14,782 bases of DNA, from assembly GCA_009702525.1 (NCBI GenBank), contig WLHW01000023.1:1-14782 (forward strand), given 5' to 3'. Every line of letters starts with the position of its first letter. Positions within the stretch are counted from its first letter, which is position 1. The notes under the pieces were generated by a model. The model did no database searches. It had not been told where the DNA came from and saw nothing but the letters and a program-made list of their open reading frames with translations. Shown here piece by piece: positions 1 to 6,454 of this stretch. Position numbers and translations under genes: made by a program. Source of the DNA: Actinomycetota bacterium (GTDB taxonomy: Bacteria > Actinomycetota > Actinomycetes > Nanopelagicales > Nanopelagicaceae).

Positions 1-702
1 CTCCCAATCCAGGGCACCTACTAACTGTGGTGTTGCATCGACATTGAAGACTAAGTTATCTAAACGCCAGTCACCATGAATAACGCACGATGCAACATCT
101 GGTGGTTGATTTTGATCTAACCATTGCATCAGCACTTCGCCATCGGAAACATCGGGGGTTAACGCATTTCGATAACGTCGCGACCAGCCTTCAACTTGTC
201 TAGCAACATATCCAGGACCTTTACTTAGTTGTAAGAGAGACGTGGGATCAACATGGTGGAGCGATACCAAACCATCGATAACTAAATTTCCTATGAGCTC
301 TACGTTTTCTGTTTCGAGAGTTAATCCATCGGGCAAATTTCGTCGAAAAATAACGCCATCTATTTTTTCCATTACATAAAAATCTGAGCCAATAATCGTC
401 TGGTCTTCACAAAGTGCAACGACTTTTGGGGCGATAGGAAAGTCTGGCTTTAAAGTTTTTTGAATAAAAAATTCACGCTTCATATCATGAGCAGATGCTG
501 CCTTTGTCCCAACAGGAGGGCGTCTCAGTATCAGCTCTCGCTCATTAAAAGTAAGCAAATACGTCAGGTTAGATGCACCTGCATTAAATTGGCGCACAAG
601 GGGTTGATCCGATGGTGCATCGATATTTTTCTGTAACCATTGATGCACTTCTGCTATATCGAAGGCATCTTCTGTTCTTACATCGCCAAGTTCAACCGCC
701 AT
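1..702 (-). CDS. APH-fold phosphotransferase (ACAD10/LvaA-like), 3' end cut by window edge
   Basis: The reading frame is open from the ATG at 702-700 to the window edge, giving 234 residues without a stop; roughly the last third of a normal ~340-residue protein is missing. The kinase features of the aminoglycoside/choline phosphotransferase fold are visible: a catalytic-loop HGDWRLDN at 209-216 (D211 the presumed base, N216 a metal ligand) and LDWE at 231-234, where D232 takes the place of the kinase DFG aspartate. The start overlaps the stop of the upstream acyl-CoA dehydrogenase in a TAATG, so the two are translationally coupled. Members paired with an acyl-CoA dehydrogenase are known (LvaA, the APH domain of ACAD10/11) to phosphorylate the 4-hydroxyl of 4-hydroxyacyl-CoA, so that is the likely role here, rather than antibiotic resistance. 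Family call is firm; substrate is inferred from the neighbour. Confidence 0.9.
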   Translation of the reverse strand, partial: MAVELGDVRTEDAFDIAEVHQWLQKNIDAPSDQPLVRQFNAGASNLTYLLTFNERELILRRPPVGTKAASAHDMKREFFIQKTLKPDFPIAPKVVALCEDQTIIGSDFYVMEKIDGVIFRRNLPDGLTLETENVELIGNLVIDGLVSLHHVDPTSLLQLSKGPGYVARQVEGWSRRYRNALTPDVSDGEVLMQWLDQNQPPDVASCVIHGDWRLDNLVFNVDATPQLVGALDWE

Positions 703-1928
703 TATTTGCTTAAAAGTCGATTCTTAAGCTCAAGGCGAGCGATATCTCGTAGATGTACTTCATCTGGGCCATCAACAATTCGTAGCGTTCTAATACCAGT
801 GAACATGGATGCCAGTGGAGTGTCTTGGCTAAGGCCTGCACCACCGTGAAGCTGGATCGCGTGGTCGATGATTTCTTGCGCCATGCGAGGTACGGCAACT
901 TTGATTGCAGCAATCTCTTTACGCGCAGCTTTTGCTCCAACAGTATCGATCAGCCATGCTGTTTTTAATACTAGTAGTCGAGCTTGCTCGATATTTATTC
1001 GGGCGTTAGCGATCCATTCTTGAACTACACCTTGGTGTGACAAAAGTGTTCCAAAGGTTGTGCGCTCACCTGCACGCTCAATCATGAGTGAGAGTGCGCG
1101 TTCGGCCATACCGATAGCTCGCATGCAGTGATGAATGCGTCCTGGTCCAAGACGAGCTTGAGCAATTTCGAAGCCAGAGCCTTGAGCGCCGATTAAGTTT
1201 GTGATGGGAACCTTCACATTTTCAAAGAGAATCTCAGCATGTCCATGTTGGTCGATATAACCAAAGACCGAAAGATTTCTAACGATGGTTACGCCTGGAG
1301 TATTAATTGGAACTAAAACCATTGACTGTCGATGGTTACTATCTGCATCCGGATCAGTCACACCCATGAGAATTAATATCTGACAGCGCGGATCCATGGC
1401 ACCAGTTGTCCACCATTTACGACCATTGATTACATAGTCATTACCTACTTGGACGATAGATGTTGAAATATTTCTGGCATCACTAGATGCAACATCAGGT
1501 TCGGTCATTGCAAATCCAGAACGAATTTCACCGGCTAGCAGTGGTTCTAGCCACTGCTTCTTTTGTTCATCGCTGCCAAATAAATGTAGAACTTCCATAT
1601 TTCCCGTATCAGGGGCCGAACAGTTGAGAACCTCAGGTGCAATCTCTGGAGACCAGCCAGTTAATTCGGCTAAAACCGCGTAATCAGTAACGCTCAAACC
1701 ATGGGCTGGGTCATGTGAATCAGGGAGAAATAAATTCCATAACCCCTTTGATCGCGCGGTTTCTTTGAGATTTTCGACTATCGCAGGCAGAACATGAGGC
1801 TGACCGGCTGCAATTAATGCAGCTCGCTGCTGATGATAAATAGTTTCAGCCGGCAAAATTTTCTGTTCCATGAAATCGCGAAGCTCATGTAAATATTTCT
1901 CGGCTCTTAAACTATTACTGAACTCCAT
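702..1928 (-). CDS. Acyl-CoA dehydrogenase family protein, ACAD10/11 (LvaC-like) subgroup
   Basis: A 408-residue flavoprotein with the normal acyl-CoA dehydrogenase layout: alpha-helical N-terminal domain, beta domain with the FAD/substrate signature AMTEP at 140-144, and a C-terminal helical domain with the FAD-contacting R289-TTFG and HGGAGLS at 361-367. At the place of the catalytic glutamate of ordinary members (the YEG motif) it has VDGPDEVH (385-392), so D386 replaces Glu. To my knowledge this motif marks the ACAD10/11 and FadE-type subgroup, which in LvaC and ACAD11 eliminates phosphate from a 4-phosphoacyl-CoA instead of performing simple alpha,beta-dehydrogenation. The downstream APH kinase overlaps its stop codon and would supply the phosphorylated substrate. 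There is no Shine-Dalgarno before the ATG, but a TANNNT box lies 6 nt upstream, which suggests a leaderless transcript. The first methionine is preferred because the next one (residue 20) would cut into the first helix. Confidence 0.9.
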   Translation of the reverse strand: MEFSNSLRAEKYLHELRDFMEQKILPAETIYHQQRAALIAAGQPHVLPAIVENLKETARSKGLWNLFLPDSHDPAHGLSVTDYAVLAELTGWSPEIAPEVLNCSAPDTGNMEVLHLFGSDEQKKQWLEPLLAGEIRSGFAMTEPDVASSDARNISTSIVQVGNDYVINGRKWWTTGAMDPRCQILILMGVTDPDADSNHRQSMVLVPINTPGVTIVRNLSVFGYIDQHGHAEILFENVKVPITNLIGAQGSGFEIAQARLGPGRIHHCMRAIGMAERALSLMIERAGERTTFGTLLSHQGVVQEWIANARINIEQARLLVLKTAWLIDTVGAKAARKEIAAIKVAVPRMAQEIIDHAIQLHGGAGLSQDTPLASMFTGIRTLRIVDGPDEVHLRDIARLELKNRLLSK

Positions 1929-1970
1929 GGTAGTACGGTACGCATATCGCGCTAAAAAGGGGAGAGCCGC
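1929..1970. promoter_or_regulatory. Divergent promoter gap between ACAD and SDR genes
   Basis: Only 42 bp separate the two divergent starts. It holds a 9-bp odd palindrome GTAC-G-GTAC at 1933-1941. Read on the minus strand this contains TACCGT (1940-1935) ending 6 nt before the dehydrogenase ATG, the spacing expected for a leaderless TANNNT promoter. Read on the plus strand it contains TACGGT (1934-1939), which would start a transcript with a ~25-nt leader carrying the strong AAGGGGAG ribosome site at 1957-1964 for the SDR. No convincing -35 box is visible on either strand. The assignment is inference. Confidence 0.4.
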
Positions 1971-2732
1971 ATGAATATTTTGGACACATTTCGACTCGAT
2001 GGCAAAGTGGCAGTGGTCACAGGAGCTTCATCAGGTCTGGGTGTTGCATTTTCACAGGCCTTGGCCCAGGCAGGTGCTGACGTAGTGCTTGGTGCGCGCC
2101 GGCTTGATCGCCTACCCGATACTTTGGCGTTGGTTGAAGCAGAGGGAAGACGTGGTGCATTTTTACAAACCGATGTAACTAAACCGGATGACTGCACAGC
2201 ACTGATCGCTCTTGCCATTGAACGCTTTGGGCGAGTTGATATTTTGGTAAATAATGCAGGAGTCGGAACCGCAGTGCCGGCAACATCAGAAACTCCAGAT
2301 CAATTTAGAAATGTTGTTGATGTTAATTTGATGGGTGCATATTGGATGGCACAAGCTTTTGCGCGAGAAGCAAAAAATGGTGGAGTAATTGTAAATATTG
2401 CGAGTATTTTAGGAATGCGCCCCGGTGGACTTCCACAAGCTGCATACGCATCTAGTAAAGCTGGGCTCATCGGTCTCACACGTGATTTAGCAGCGCAGTG
2501 GACGGCACGCAAAGGTATTCGCGTTAATGCATTAGCGCCAGGATTTTTTCCATCCGAGATGACGGATCAAATGCCTAAAGAATCAATTGAATTAGTGCGT
2601 CAGTTAACCGCTGCGCAAAGAGTTGGCAGGACAGAAGAGCTCGCATCTACGCTGATTTGGTTAGCAAGTGATGCATCTTCCTATGTATCTGGGGTGACCG
2701 TACCTGTTGATGGCGGCTTTGTAATGCCCTAG
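1971..2732 (+). CDS. Short-chain dehydrogenase/reductase (classical SDR)
   Basis: A 253-residue classical SDR, full length. Visible motifs are the nucleotide-binding TGASSGLG (17-24), NNAG (94-97), the catalytic tetrad N119, S145, Y159 and K163 (YASSK), and the PG motif after strand 6 (190-191). GARR (41-44) after the second strand favours NADP(H) over NAD, but this is a weak predictor. It oxidises or reduces a secondary alcohol/ketone in the cytosol; the substrate cannot be read from the sequence. Divergent placement beside the APH kinase/ACAD pair suggests interconversion of a 4-keto and a 4-hydroxyacyl-CoA, as LvaD does. It could instead belong with the downstream transporter, whose first gene starts 37 bp later on the same strand. 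The start is fixed by AAGGGGAG just upstream. Confidence 0.9.
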   Translation: MNILDTFRLDGKVAVVTGASSGLGVAFSQALAQAGADVVLGARRLDRLPDTLALVEAEGRRGAFLQTDVTKPDDCTALIALAIERFGRVDILVNNAGVGTAVPATSETPDQFRNVVDVNLMGAYWMAQAFAREAKNGGVIVNIASILGMRPGGLPQAAYASSKAGLIGLTRDLAAQWTARKGIRVNALAPGFFPSEMTDQMPKESIELVRQLTAAQRVGRTEELASTLIWLASDASSYVSGVTVPVDGGFVMP

Positions 2733-2769
2733 CCTTGGGCACATATCCACTGACCTTTTAGGAGCTACC

Positions 2770-3618
2770 GTGAAAAAACGTTTTGGAATTCTCGCCGTGA
2801 TAGCAATTGCTGCCGCGATGACACTGTCTGGATGTGCCAAGAGTGATTCAGCTTCAAGTTCAAATGCTGCCTCATGTGCCAAGGCCGATCTTGCAACAGT
2901 TGAATCAGGAAAGCTGACAATTGCAACCGGACAACCTGCGTACTATCCATGGATTATTGATGACAAGCCTGAGACTGGAAATGGTTTTGAAGGCGCAGTT
3001 GCCTATGCCGTTGCTAAGCAACTTGGATTCACCAATGATGAAGTTGTTTGGGTTCGTACAACTTTTGACAGCGCTGTAACACCAGGTGCTAAAAACTTTG
3101 ACTTTAACTTGCAGCAGTTCTCAATTACACCTGAGCGCGCAACTGCCGTTGATTTCTCTTCACCTTATTACACAGCTCCGCAAGCAATCGTTTCATTTAA
3201 AGGAAGCAAGATCGCTGGTAAGACTTCAATCGCAGACCTAAAGAATGCAAAGCTAGGTGCTGCAGTTGGAACAACATCACTTGATGCGATTCAAAATCAA
3301 ATTGGAATTAAGCCTCAAGTATTTAACGACAATGCTGCGGGAGTATCTGCATTGAAGAACGGACAGATTGATGGCCTAGTAGTTGATCTGCCAACCGCGT
3401 TCTATCTTGCAGGCGTTGAAGTTACCAATGGCTTAATCGTTGGACAGTTGCCTTCAACGGGGACAGGTGACCAATTCGGTCTATTGCTCTCTAAAGACAA
3501 CGCATTAACATCATGTGTATCTGCAGCAGTTGATGCAATCACTGCCGATGGAACATTGGCTGCAATCACTGATAAGTGGTTAGCAACAGATGCTGGTGCG
3601 CCAGTACTAAAGCCGTAA
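2770..3618 (+). CDS. Polar amino-acid ABC transporter substrate-binding lipoprotein (SBP family 3)
   Basis: A 282-residue extracellular solute-binding protein, starting at GTG with an AGGAG ribosome site 5 nt upstream. The N-terminus is a lipoprotein signal: MKKR, hydrophobic core, lipobox LSGC at 19-22, so C22 should be lipid-anchored after signal peptidase II. The mature domain shows family 3 landmarks: GKLTIATGQPAYYPW near 47-61, GFEGAVAYAVA (72-82), FNLQQFSITPERATAVDFSS (112-131) and the closing ITDKWLA. R123 and D206 fall where this family holds the ligand alpha-carboxylate and alpha-amino groups, supporting an amino acid or close analogue as ligand. C36 and C249 could form a disulfide linking the ends. 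It is the first gene of a three-gene importer. Exact ligand not predictable. Confidence 0.93.
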   Translation: MKKRFGILAVIAIAAAMTLSGCAKSDSASSSNAASCAKADLATVESGKLTIATGQPAYYPWIIDDKPETGNGFEGAVAYAVAKQLGFTNDEVVWVRTTFDSAVTPGAKNFDFNLQQFSITPERATAVDFSSPYYTAPQAIVSFKGSKIAGKTSIADLKNAKLGAAVGTTSLDAIQNQIGIKPQVFNDNAAGVSALKNGQIDGLVVDLPTAFYLAGVEVTNGLIVGQLPSTGTGDQFGLLLSKDNALTSCVSAAVDAITADGTLAAITDKWLATDAGAPVLKP

Positions 3619-3654
3619 TCGAAAAAGAATAGTAAAGACGGTAGTTTGGCGGCC

Positions 3655-4521
3655 ATGTCAGAGCGAACTAACTCTGCTTGGTCGCCAAGCTCTCGTGAAC
3701 TAGAAAGAGCGCGCGCCCGTAAAGGTATCAACCGTAAACAAGCGTTGATTGCGGCAGTTTCCTCCATTATCGTCATTGGAACATTGATCACGATAGTTCT
3801 AACTTCTCCGGGCTGGGAGATAGTCAAAAAAACTTTCTTTGATGTTAACTACGGCCGTGAAGTCTTTCCAACGGTCATTGCAGGTCTCTGGATTAACTTG
3901 CAGTTAACCTTTATTGGCGGGGCATGTATTGGCGTTATAGCCCTTGGCTTAGCGCTTATGCGCACAACTAAATCCCCGGCCTTGACCCCATTTAGATTTC
4001 TGGCAACGGCCTACGTTGATATTTTTAGAGGCGCACCACTGATTTTAATTATTTTGCTAGTTGGCTTTGGCGTTCCAGCCCTACGCTTAACAGGAATTTC
4101 AAGCAACGTTATTTTTCTTGGCACGGTAGCGGTCGTACTCACATATTCGGCATACGTTGCTGAAGTTATTCGTAGCGGCATCTTGTCGATTCATCCAAGC
4201 CAACGCGCCGCCTCTCGATCTCTAGGCCTTACATCTGCTCAAACAATGCGTTATGTCGTGTTGCCGCAAGCAATTCGCCGAGTCGTTCCACCACTTTTAA
4301 ATGACTTTGTCTCTTTGCTTAAAGACACTGGTTTAGTTTCAATTCTTGGGGTTACCGACGCAGTGCGGGCGGCTCAAATCAATGCAAGCCGTACTTTTAA
4401 TTACACACCCTATGTTGTTGCCGCACTTCTCTTTTTGCTCATCACTATTCCTATGACTCGATATACAGATCGCGCAATCAGACAACGCACCAGTGCCCAG
4501 AATGCTGAAGGTGCTATCTAA
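3655..4521 (+). CDS. Polar amino-acid ABC transporter permease (HisM/GlnP type)
   Basis: A 288-residue inner-membrane permease. After a basic ~28-residue cytoplasmic tail come a first hydrophobic segment (~31-50) and the conserved core, including FRGAPLILIILLVGFG (124-139) and the ATPase-contacting EAA loop from about 170 to 208 (EVIRSGILSIHPSQRAASRSLG onwards). Further membrane segments follow to about 265. Only one permease gene is present, so it probably works as a homodimer, as in GlnP-type systems. An ATG at 3655 and a TTG at 3646 are both possible starts with poor ribosome sites; I prefer the ATG. The stop overlaps the next gene's start in TAATG, so translation is coupled. Confidence 0.92.
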   Translation: MSERTNSAWSPSSRELERARARKGINRKQALIAAVSSIIVIGTLITIVLTSPGWEIVKKTFFDVNYGREVFPTVIAGLWINLQLTFIGGACIGVIALGLALMRTTKSPALTPFRFLATAYVDIFRGAPLILIILLVGFGVPALRLTGISSNVIFLGTVAVVLTYSAYVAEVIRSGILSIHPSQRAASRSLGLTSAQTMRYVVLPQAIRRVVPPLLNDFVSLLKDTGLVSILGVTDAVRAAQINASRTFNYTPYVVAALLFLLITIPMTRYTDRAIRQRTSAQNAEGAI

Positions 4522-5267
4522 TGGCCCATGTACTAGAACTTTCACACATCCGTAAATCATTTGGGGCTGAACTTGTTCTTAATGATTTATCGCTTTCGGT
4601 GCAAGAACACACTGCTACGGTTCTTATCGGTGCATCCGGATCGGGTAAGTCCACACTTTTGCGATGTATTAACTTATTAGAGTCCATTGATGATGGTCAG
4701 ATATTTTTAGATGGAGTAGAAATATCTGACCCTTTGATTAACGTAGATGAGGTTCGACGCAAACTGGGTATGGTTTTTCAATCCTTTAATCTCTTTCCAC
4801 ATAAAACAGTGTTAGAAAACATCACGCTTGCGCCAATGAAAGTACAGACCAAAAGCAAAGAAGAAGCGGTCGACTCTGCTATGAAACTTCTCAAACGTTT
4901 TGATTTAGCGGATAAGGCCGATCAGTACCCAGATCGATTAAGTGGTGGCCAGCAACAGCGTGTTGCCATTATTCGCTCACTTGCAATCAATCCGCGGCTG
5001 CTTTTACTCGATGAAATTACCTCGGCGTTAGACCCAGTCCTAGTCAATGAAGTTCTGAGCATTGTCCGTGACCTCAAGAGTGATGGAATGACGATGGTTT
5101 TAGCCACCCACGAAATGGGCTTTGCAACCCAGGTTGCCGACGAAGTCTGTTTCTTGGAATCTGGAAATATTCTAGAACGCGGAAGTGCCCAAGAAGTATT
5201 ACATGAGCCCAAAAACCCTAAGACTCAAGAGTTTCTAAAACGAGTGCATCAAGCTGGTCGGTTATAG
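4521..5267 (+). CDS. Polar amino-acid ABC transporter ATP-binding protein (HisP/GlnQ type)
   Basis: A 248-residue ABC ATPase with every motif in place: Walker A GASGSGKST (37-45), Q-loop Q87 in VFQSFNLFPH, signature LSGGQQQR (140-147), Walker B LLLLDE (160-165) followed by ITSALDP, and the H-loop H197 in ATHEMGF. The length and the SFNLFPH/ATHEMGFA pattern are those of the polar amino-acid uptake group. It powers import through the permease encoded immediately upstream, with which it shares one base at the start codon. The coding region contains a perfect 12-bp inverted repeat (see the separate entry). Confidence 0.95.
   Translation: MAHVLELSHIRKSFGAELVLNDLSLSVQEHTATVLIGASGSGKSTLLRCINLLESIDDGQIFLDGVEISDPLINVDEVRRKLGMVFQSFNLFPHKTVLENITLAPMKVQTKSKEEAVDSAMKLLKRFDLADKADQYPDRLSGGQQQRVAIIRSLAINPRLLLLDEITSALDPVLVNEVLSIVRDLKSDGMTMVLATHEMGFATQVADEVCFLESGNILERGSAQEVLHEPKNPKTQEFLKRVHQAGRL
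4695..4731. repeat. Intragenic inverted repeat (12-bp perfect arms, 13-nt loop)
   Basis: GGTCAGATATTT at 4695-4706 is the exact reverse complement of AAATATCTGACC at 4720-4731. It sits inside the ATPase gene, covering codons for about residues 59-71, between Walker A and the Q-loop. In RNA it would form a stable stem. No T-run follows, so it is not a terminator. Role unknown; it may be coincidence. Confidence 0.6.
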
Positions 5268-5277
5268 GATCATGGGT

Positions 5278-6342
5278 ATGAGTGGTTTTAGCGATCGAAT
5301 TGCAAAGATTCGTGAATTAATAGATGAACGAGGCTTAGATTCAATTGTTTTACGACGAAATCCTAATCTTGCCTGGGCTATCGCCGGACGTGCACATGTG
5401 CCAACAACTATTGATGCAGCCTGTTTCGACTTGATTATCACCACAACCTCTGTAGTAGCAATTACAAATGTTATTGAAGCTCCTCGTTTAGTCGCTGAAG
5501 AGTTTCCAGAAGGTATAGAAGTTAAAACTATCGATTGGTGGCAAGGAAGAGATGGTCTACTTCCTACTGGATCAAAAGTTGGAAGTGATCAGCCAGGTGC
5601 AGACCGAATTGATGTAGGTCTTGAAATTGAGATTCTTCGTGCTTCACTCGTTGACGAAGATGTTGACCGTTTTAAAACAATATGCAGCGATGCAGCGATT
5701 GCATTAGGTAATGCATTGAAGCAGGTTGAAACTACTGACCGAGAGATTGATGTTGCCGGACTTATTACACATGCATTATGGCAATCAGATTTAGAGATTT
5801 CATTCTTGGGTGTTGCAGGAAATGAGCGAGCTCTTAAGTTCAGGCATCCACTTCCAACAGATGCAGTAGTTGGCAATCGAGTTTCTGCATCTATCTGCGC
5901 AAAACGAAAAGGTTTGATCGCCTCGGTTACACGCATTGTTACTTTTGGTCCAGTCAGTGAATCAATGCTGCAGGACTATGAATCGATAGTGAGAGTTGAA
6001 GCCGCAATGTTAGATGCCACGATCGTTGGTTCTCCATTCTCAGATCCAATCAATGCAGCAATTTCGGCATACCCTGCTAACGGTTTTGCTAGTGATGAGT
6101 GGACTCATCACCATCAGGGCGGTCCAACTGGATACCTTCCACGAGACTGGCCGGCTCACTCTGCAACAACGCGTGTAATCGCCCACAATCAGCCCATTGC
6201 ATGGAATCCAACCGGCAAAGGCTTCAAAGTTGAGGACACAATCCTTGCGAGCACGAGCGGTATCCAGATTGTGAGCGTGGATCCAGACTGGCCACAGCTA
6301 GAGATTGCCGGCAGGATCCGCCCCGCGCTCTTGCAGCGCTAG
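5278..6342 (+). CDS. M24 (aminopeptidase P/creatinase-like) family protein with degenerate metal site
   Basis: A 354-residue protein with a creatinase-like N-terminal domain (~1-115) and an M24 'pita-bread' C-terminal domain. Recognisable M24 landmarks are the RHPLPTD segment (189-195), VTRIVTFG (217-224) in the place of 'DITRTxxxG', HHHQGGPTGY (277-286), and FKVEDT (316-321). Active members need five metal ligands (Asp, Asp, His, Glu, Glu). By hand alignment the two aspartates are replaced by S205 and S216, so a canonical dinuclear metal site is unlikely. Creatinase is a precedent for a metal-free M24 enzyme, so it may still hydrolyse a C-N bond. It begins 10 bp after the amino-acid ABC ATPase and probably acts on the imported compound. 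The start at 5278 has AGGA at a spacing of 8 nt; an ATG at 5272 is only 2 nt from it and less likely. Confidence 0.82.
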   Translation: MSGFSDRIAKIRELIDERGLDSIVLRRNPNLAWAIAGRAHVPTTIDAACFDLIITTTSVVAITNVIEAPRLVAEEFPEGIEVKTIDWWQGRDGLLPTGSKVGSDQPGADRIDVGLEIEILRASLVDEDVDRFKTICSDAAIALGNALKQVETTDREIDVAGLITHALWQSDLEISFLGVAGNERALKFRHPLPTDAVVGNRVSASICAKRKGLIASVTRIVTFGPVSESMLQDYESIVRVEAAMLDATIVGSPFSDPINAAISAYPANGFASDEWTHHHQGGPTGYLPRDWPAHSATTRVIAHNQPIAWNPTGKGFKVEDTILASTSGIQIVSVDPDWPQLEIAGRIRPALLQR

Positions 6343-6411
6343 CCCTTATCGCGTCACGGTCAGGTAACATAGCCTCAGAAATACCCCTTTTCTCATTGAC
6401 GGCGTAGGACT

Positions 6412-6431
6412 TTGGTAGCACACTCTGCCAA
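6412..6431. promoter_or_regulatory. Interrupted dyad TTGGTAG-N6-CTGCCAA
   Basis: Seven-base arms with one mismatch (TTGGTAG / CTGCCAA) separated by CACACT. The size and position, just upstream of the likely GntR operator, suggest a second protein-binding site, but no regulator can be assigned. Confidence 0.35.
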
Positions 6432-6432
6432 G

Positions 6433-6443
6433 AGGTCTTACCA
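6433..6443. promoter_or_regulatory. Putative FadR-type GntR operator AGGTCTTACCA
   Basis: The 11-mer has the GGT-N3-ACC dyad typical of operators of FadR-subfamily GntR regulators, one of which is encoded in this operon. The same motif, extended by CT (AGGT-N3-ACCACT), recurs upstream of the convergent oxidoreductase gene at 14705-14717. It lies immediately before the isomerase ribosome site, where bound repressor would block transcript elongation or initiation. Confidence 0.55.
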
Positions 6444-6454
6444 CTGGAGGTTTA

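Larger units (their letters stand above)
6343..6454 (+). promoter_or_regulatory. Promoter/operator region of the sugar operon
   Basis: This 112-bp gap precedes the isomerase gene. Candidate -10 boxes are TAACAT (6365-6370) and, after a TTGACG at 6396-6401, a poor hexamer around 6419-6424; neither is compelling. Nearer the gene lie an interrupted dyad (6412-6431) and an operator-like AGGT-N3-ACCACT (6433-6445), followed by the ribosome site GGAGG at 6446-6450, 4 nt before the ATG. No T-run terminator for the upstream operon is visible. Confidence 0.5.

Noticed and set aside
1..702. Aminoglycoside resistance phosphotransferase
   Set aside because: Only the fold is shared; the one-base overlap with an acyl-CoA dehydrogenase points to acyl-CoA metabolism.
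1927..1937. TGGT-AGT-ACGG as a third copy of the GntR operator
   Set aside because: The right half does not match ACCA and it overlaps the dehydrogenase start codon; likely chance.
6326..6340. GCGCT-cttgc-AGCGC stem at the end of the M24 gene as a terminator
   Set aside because: Only five base pairs, inside the coding end, with no T-run.
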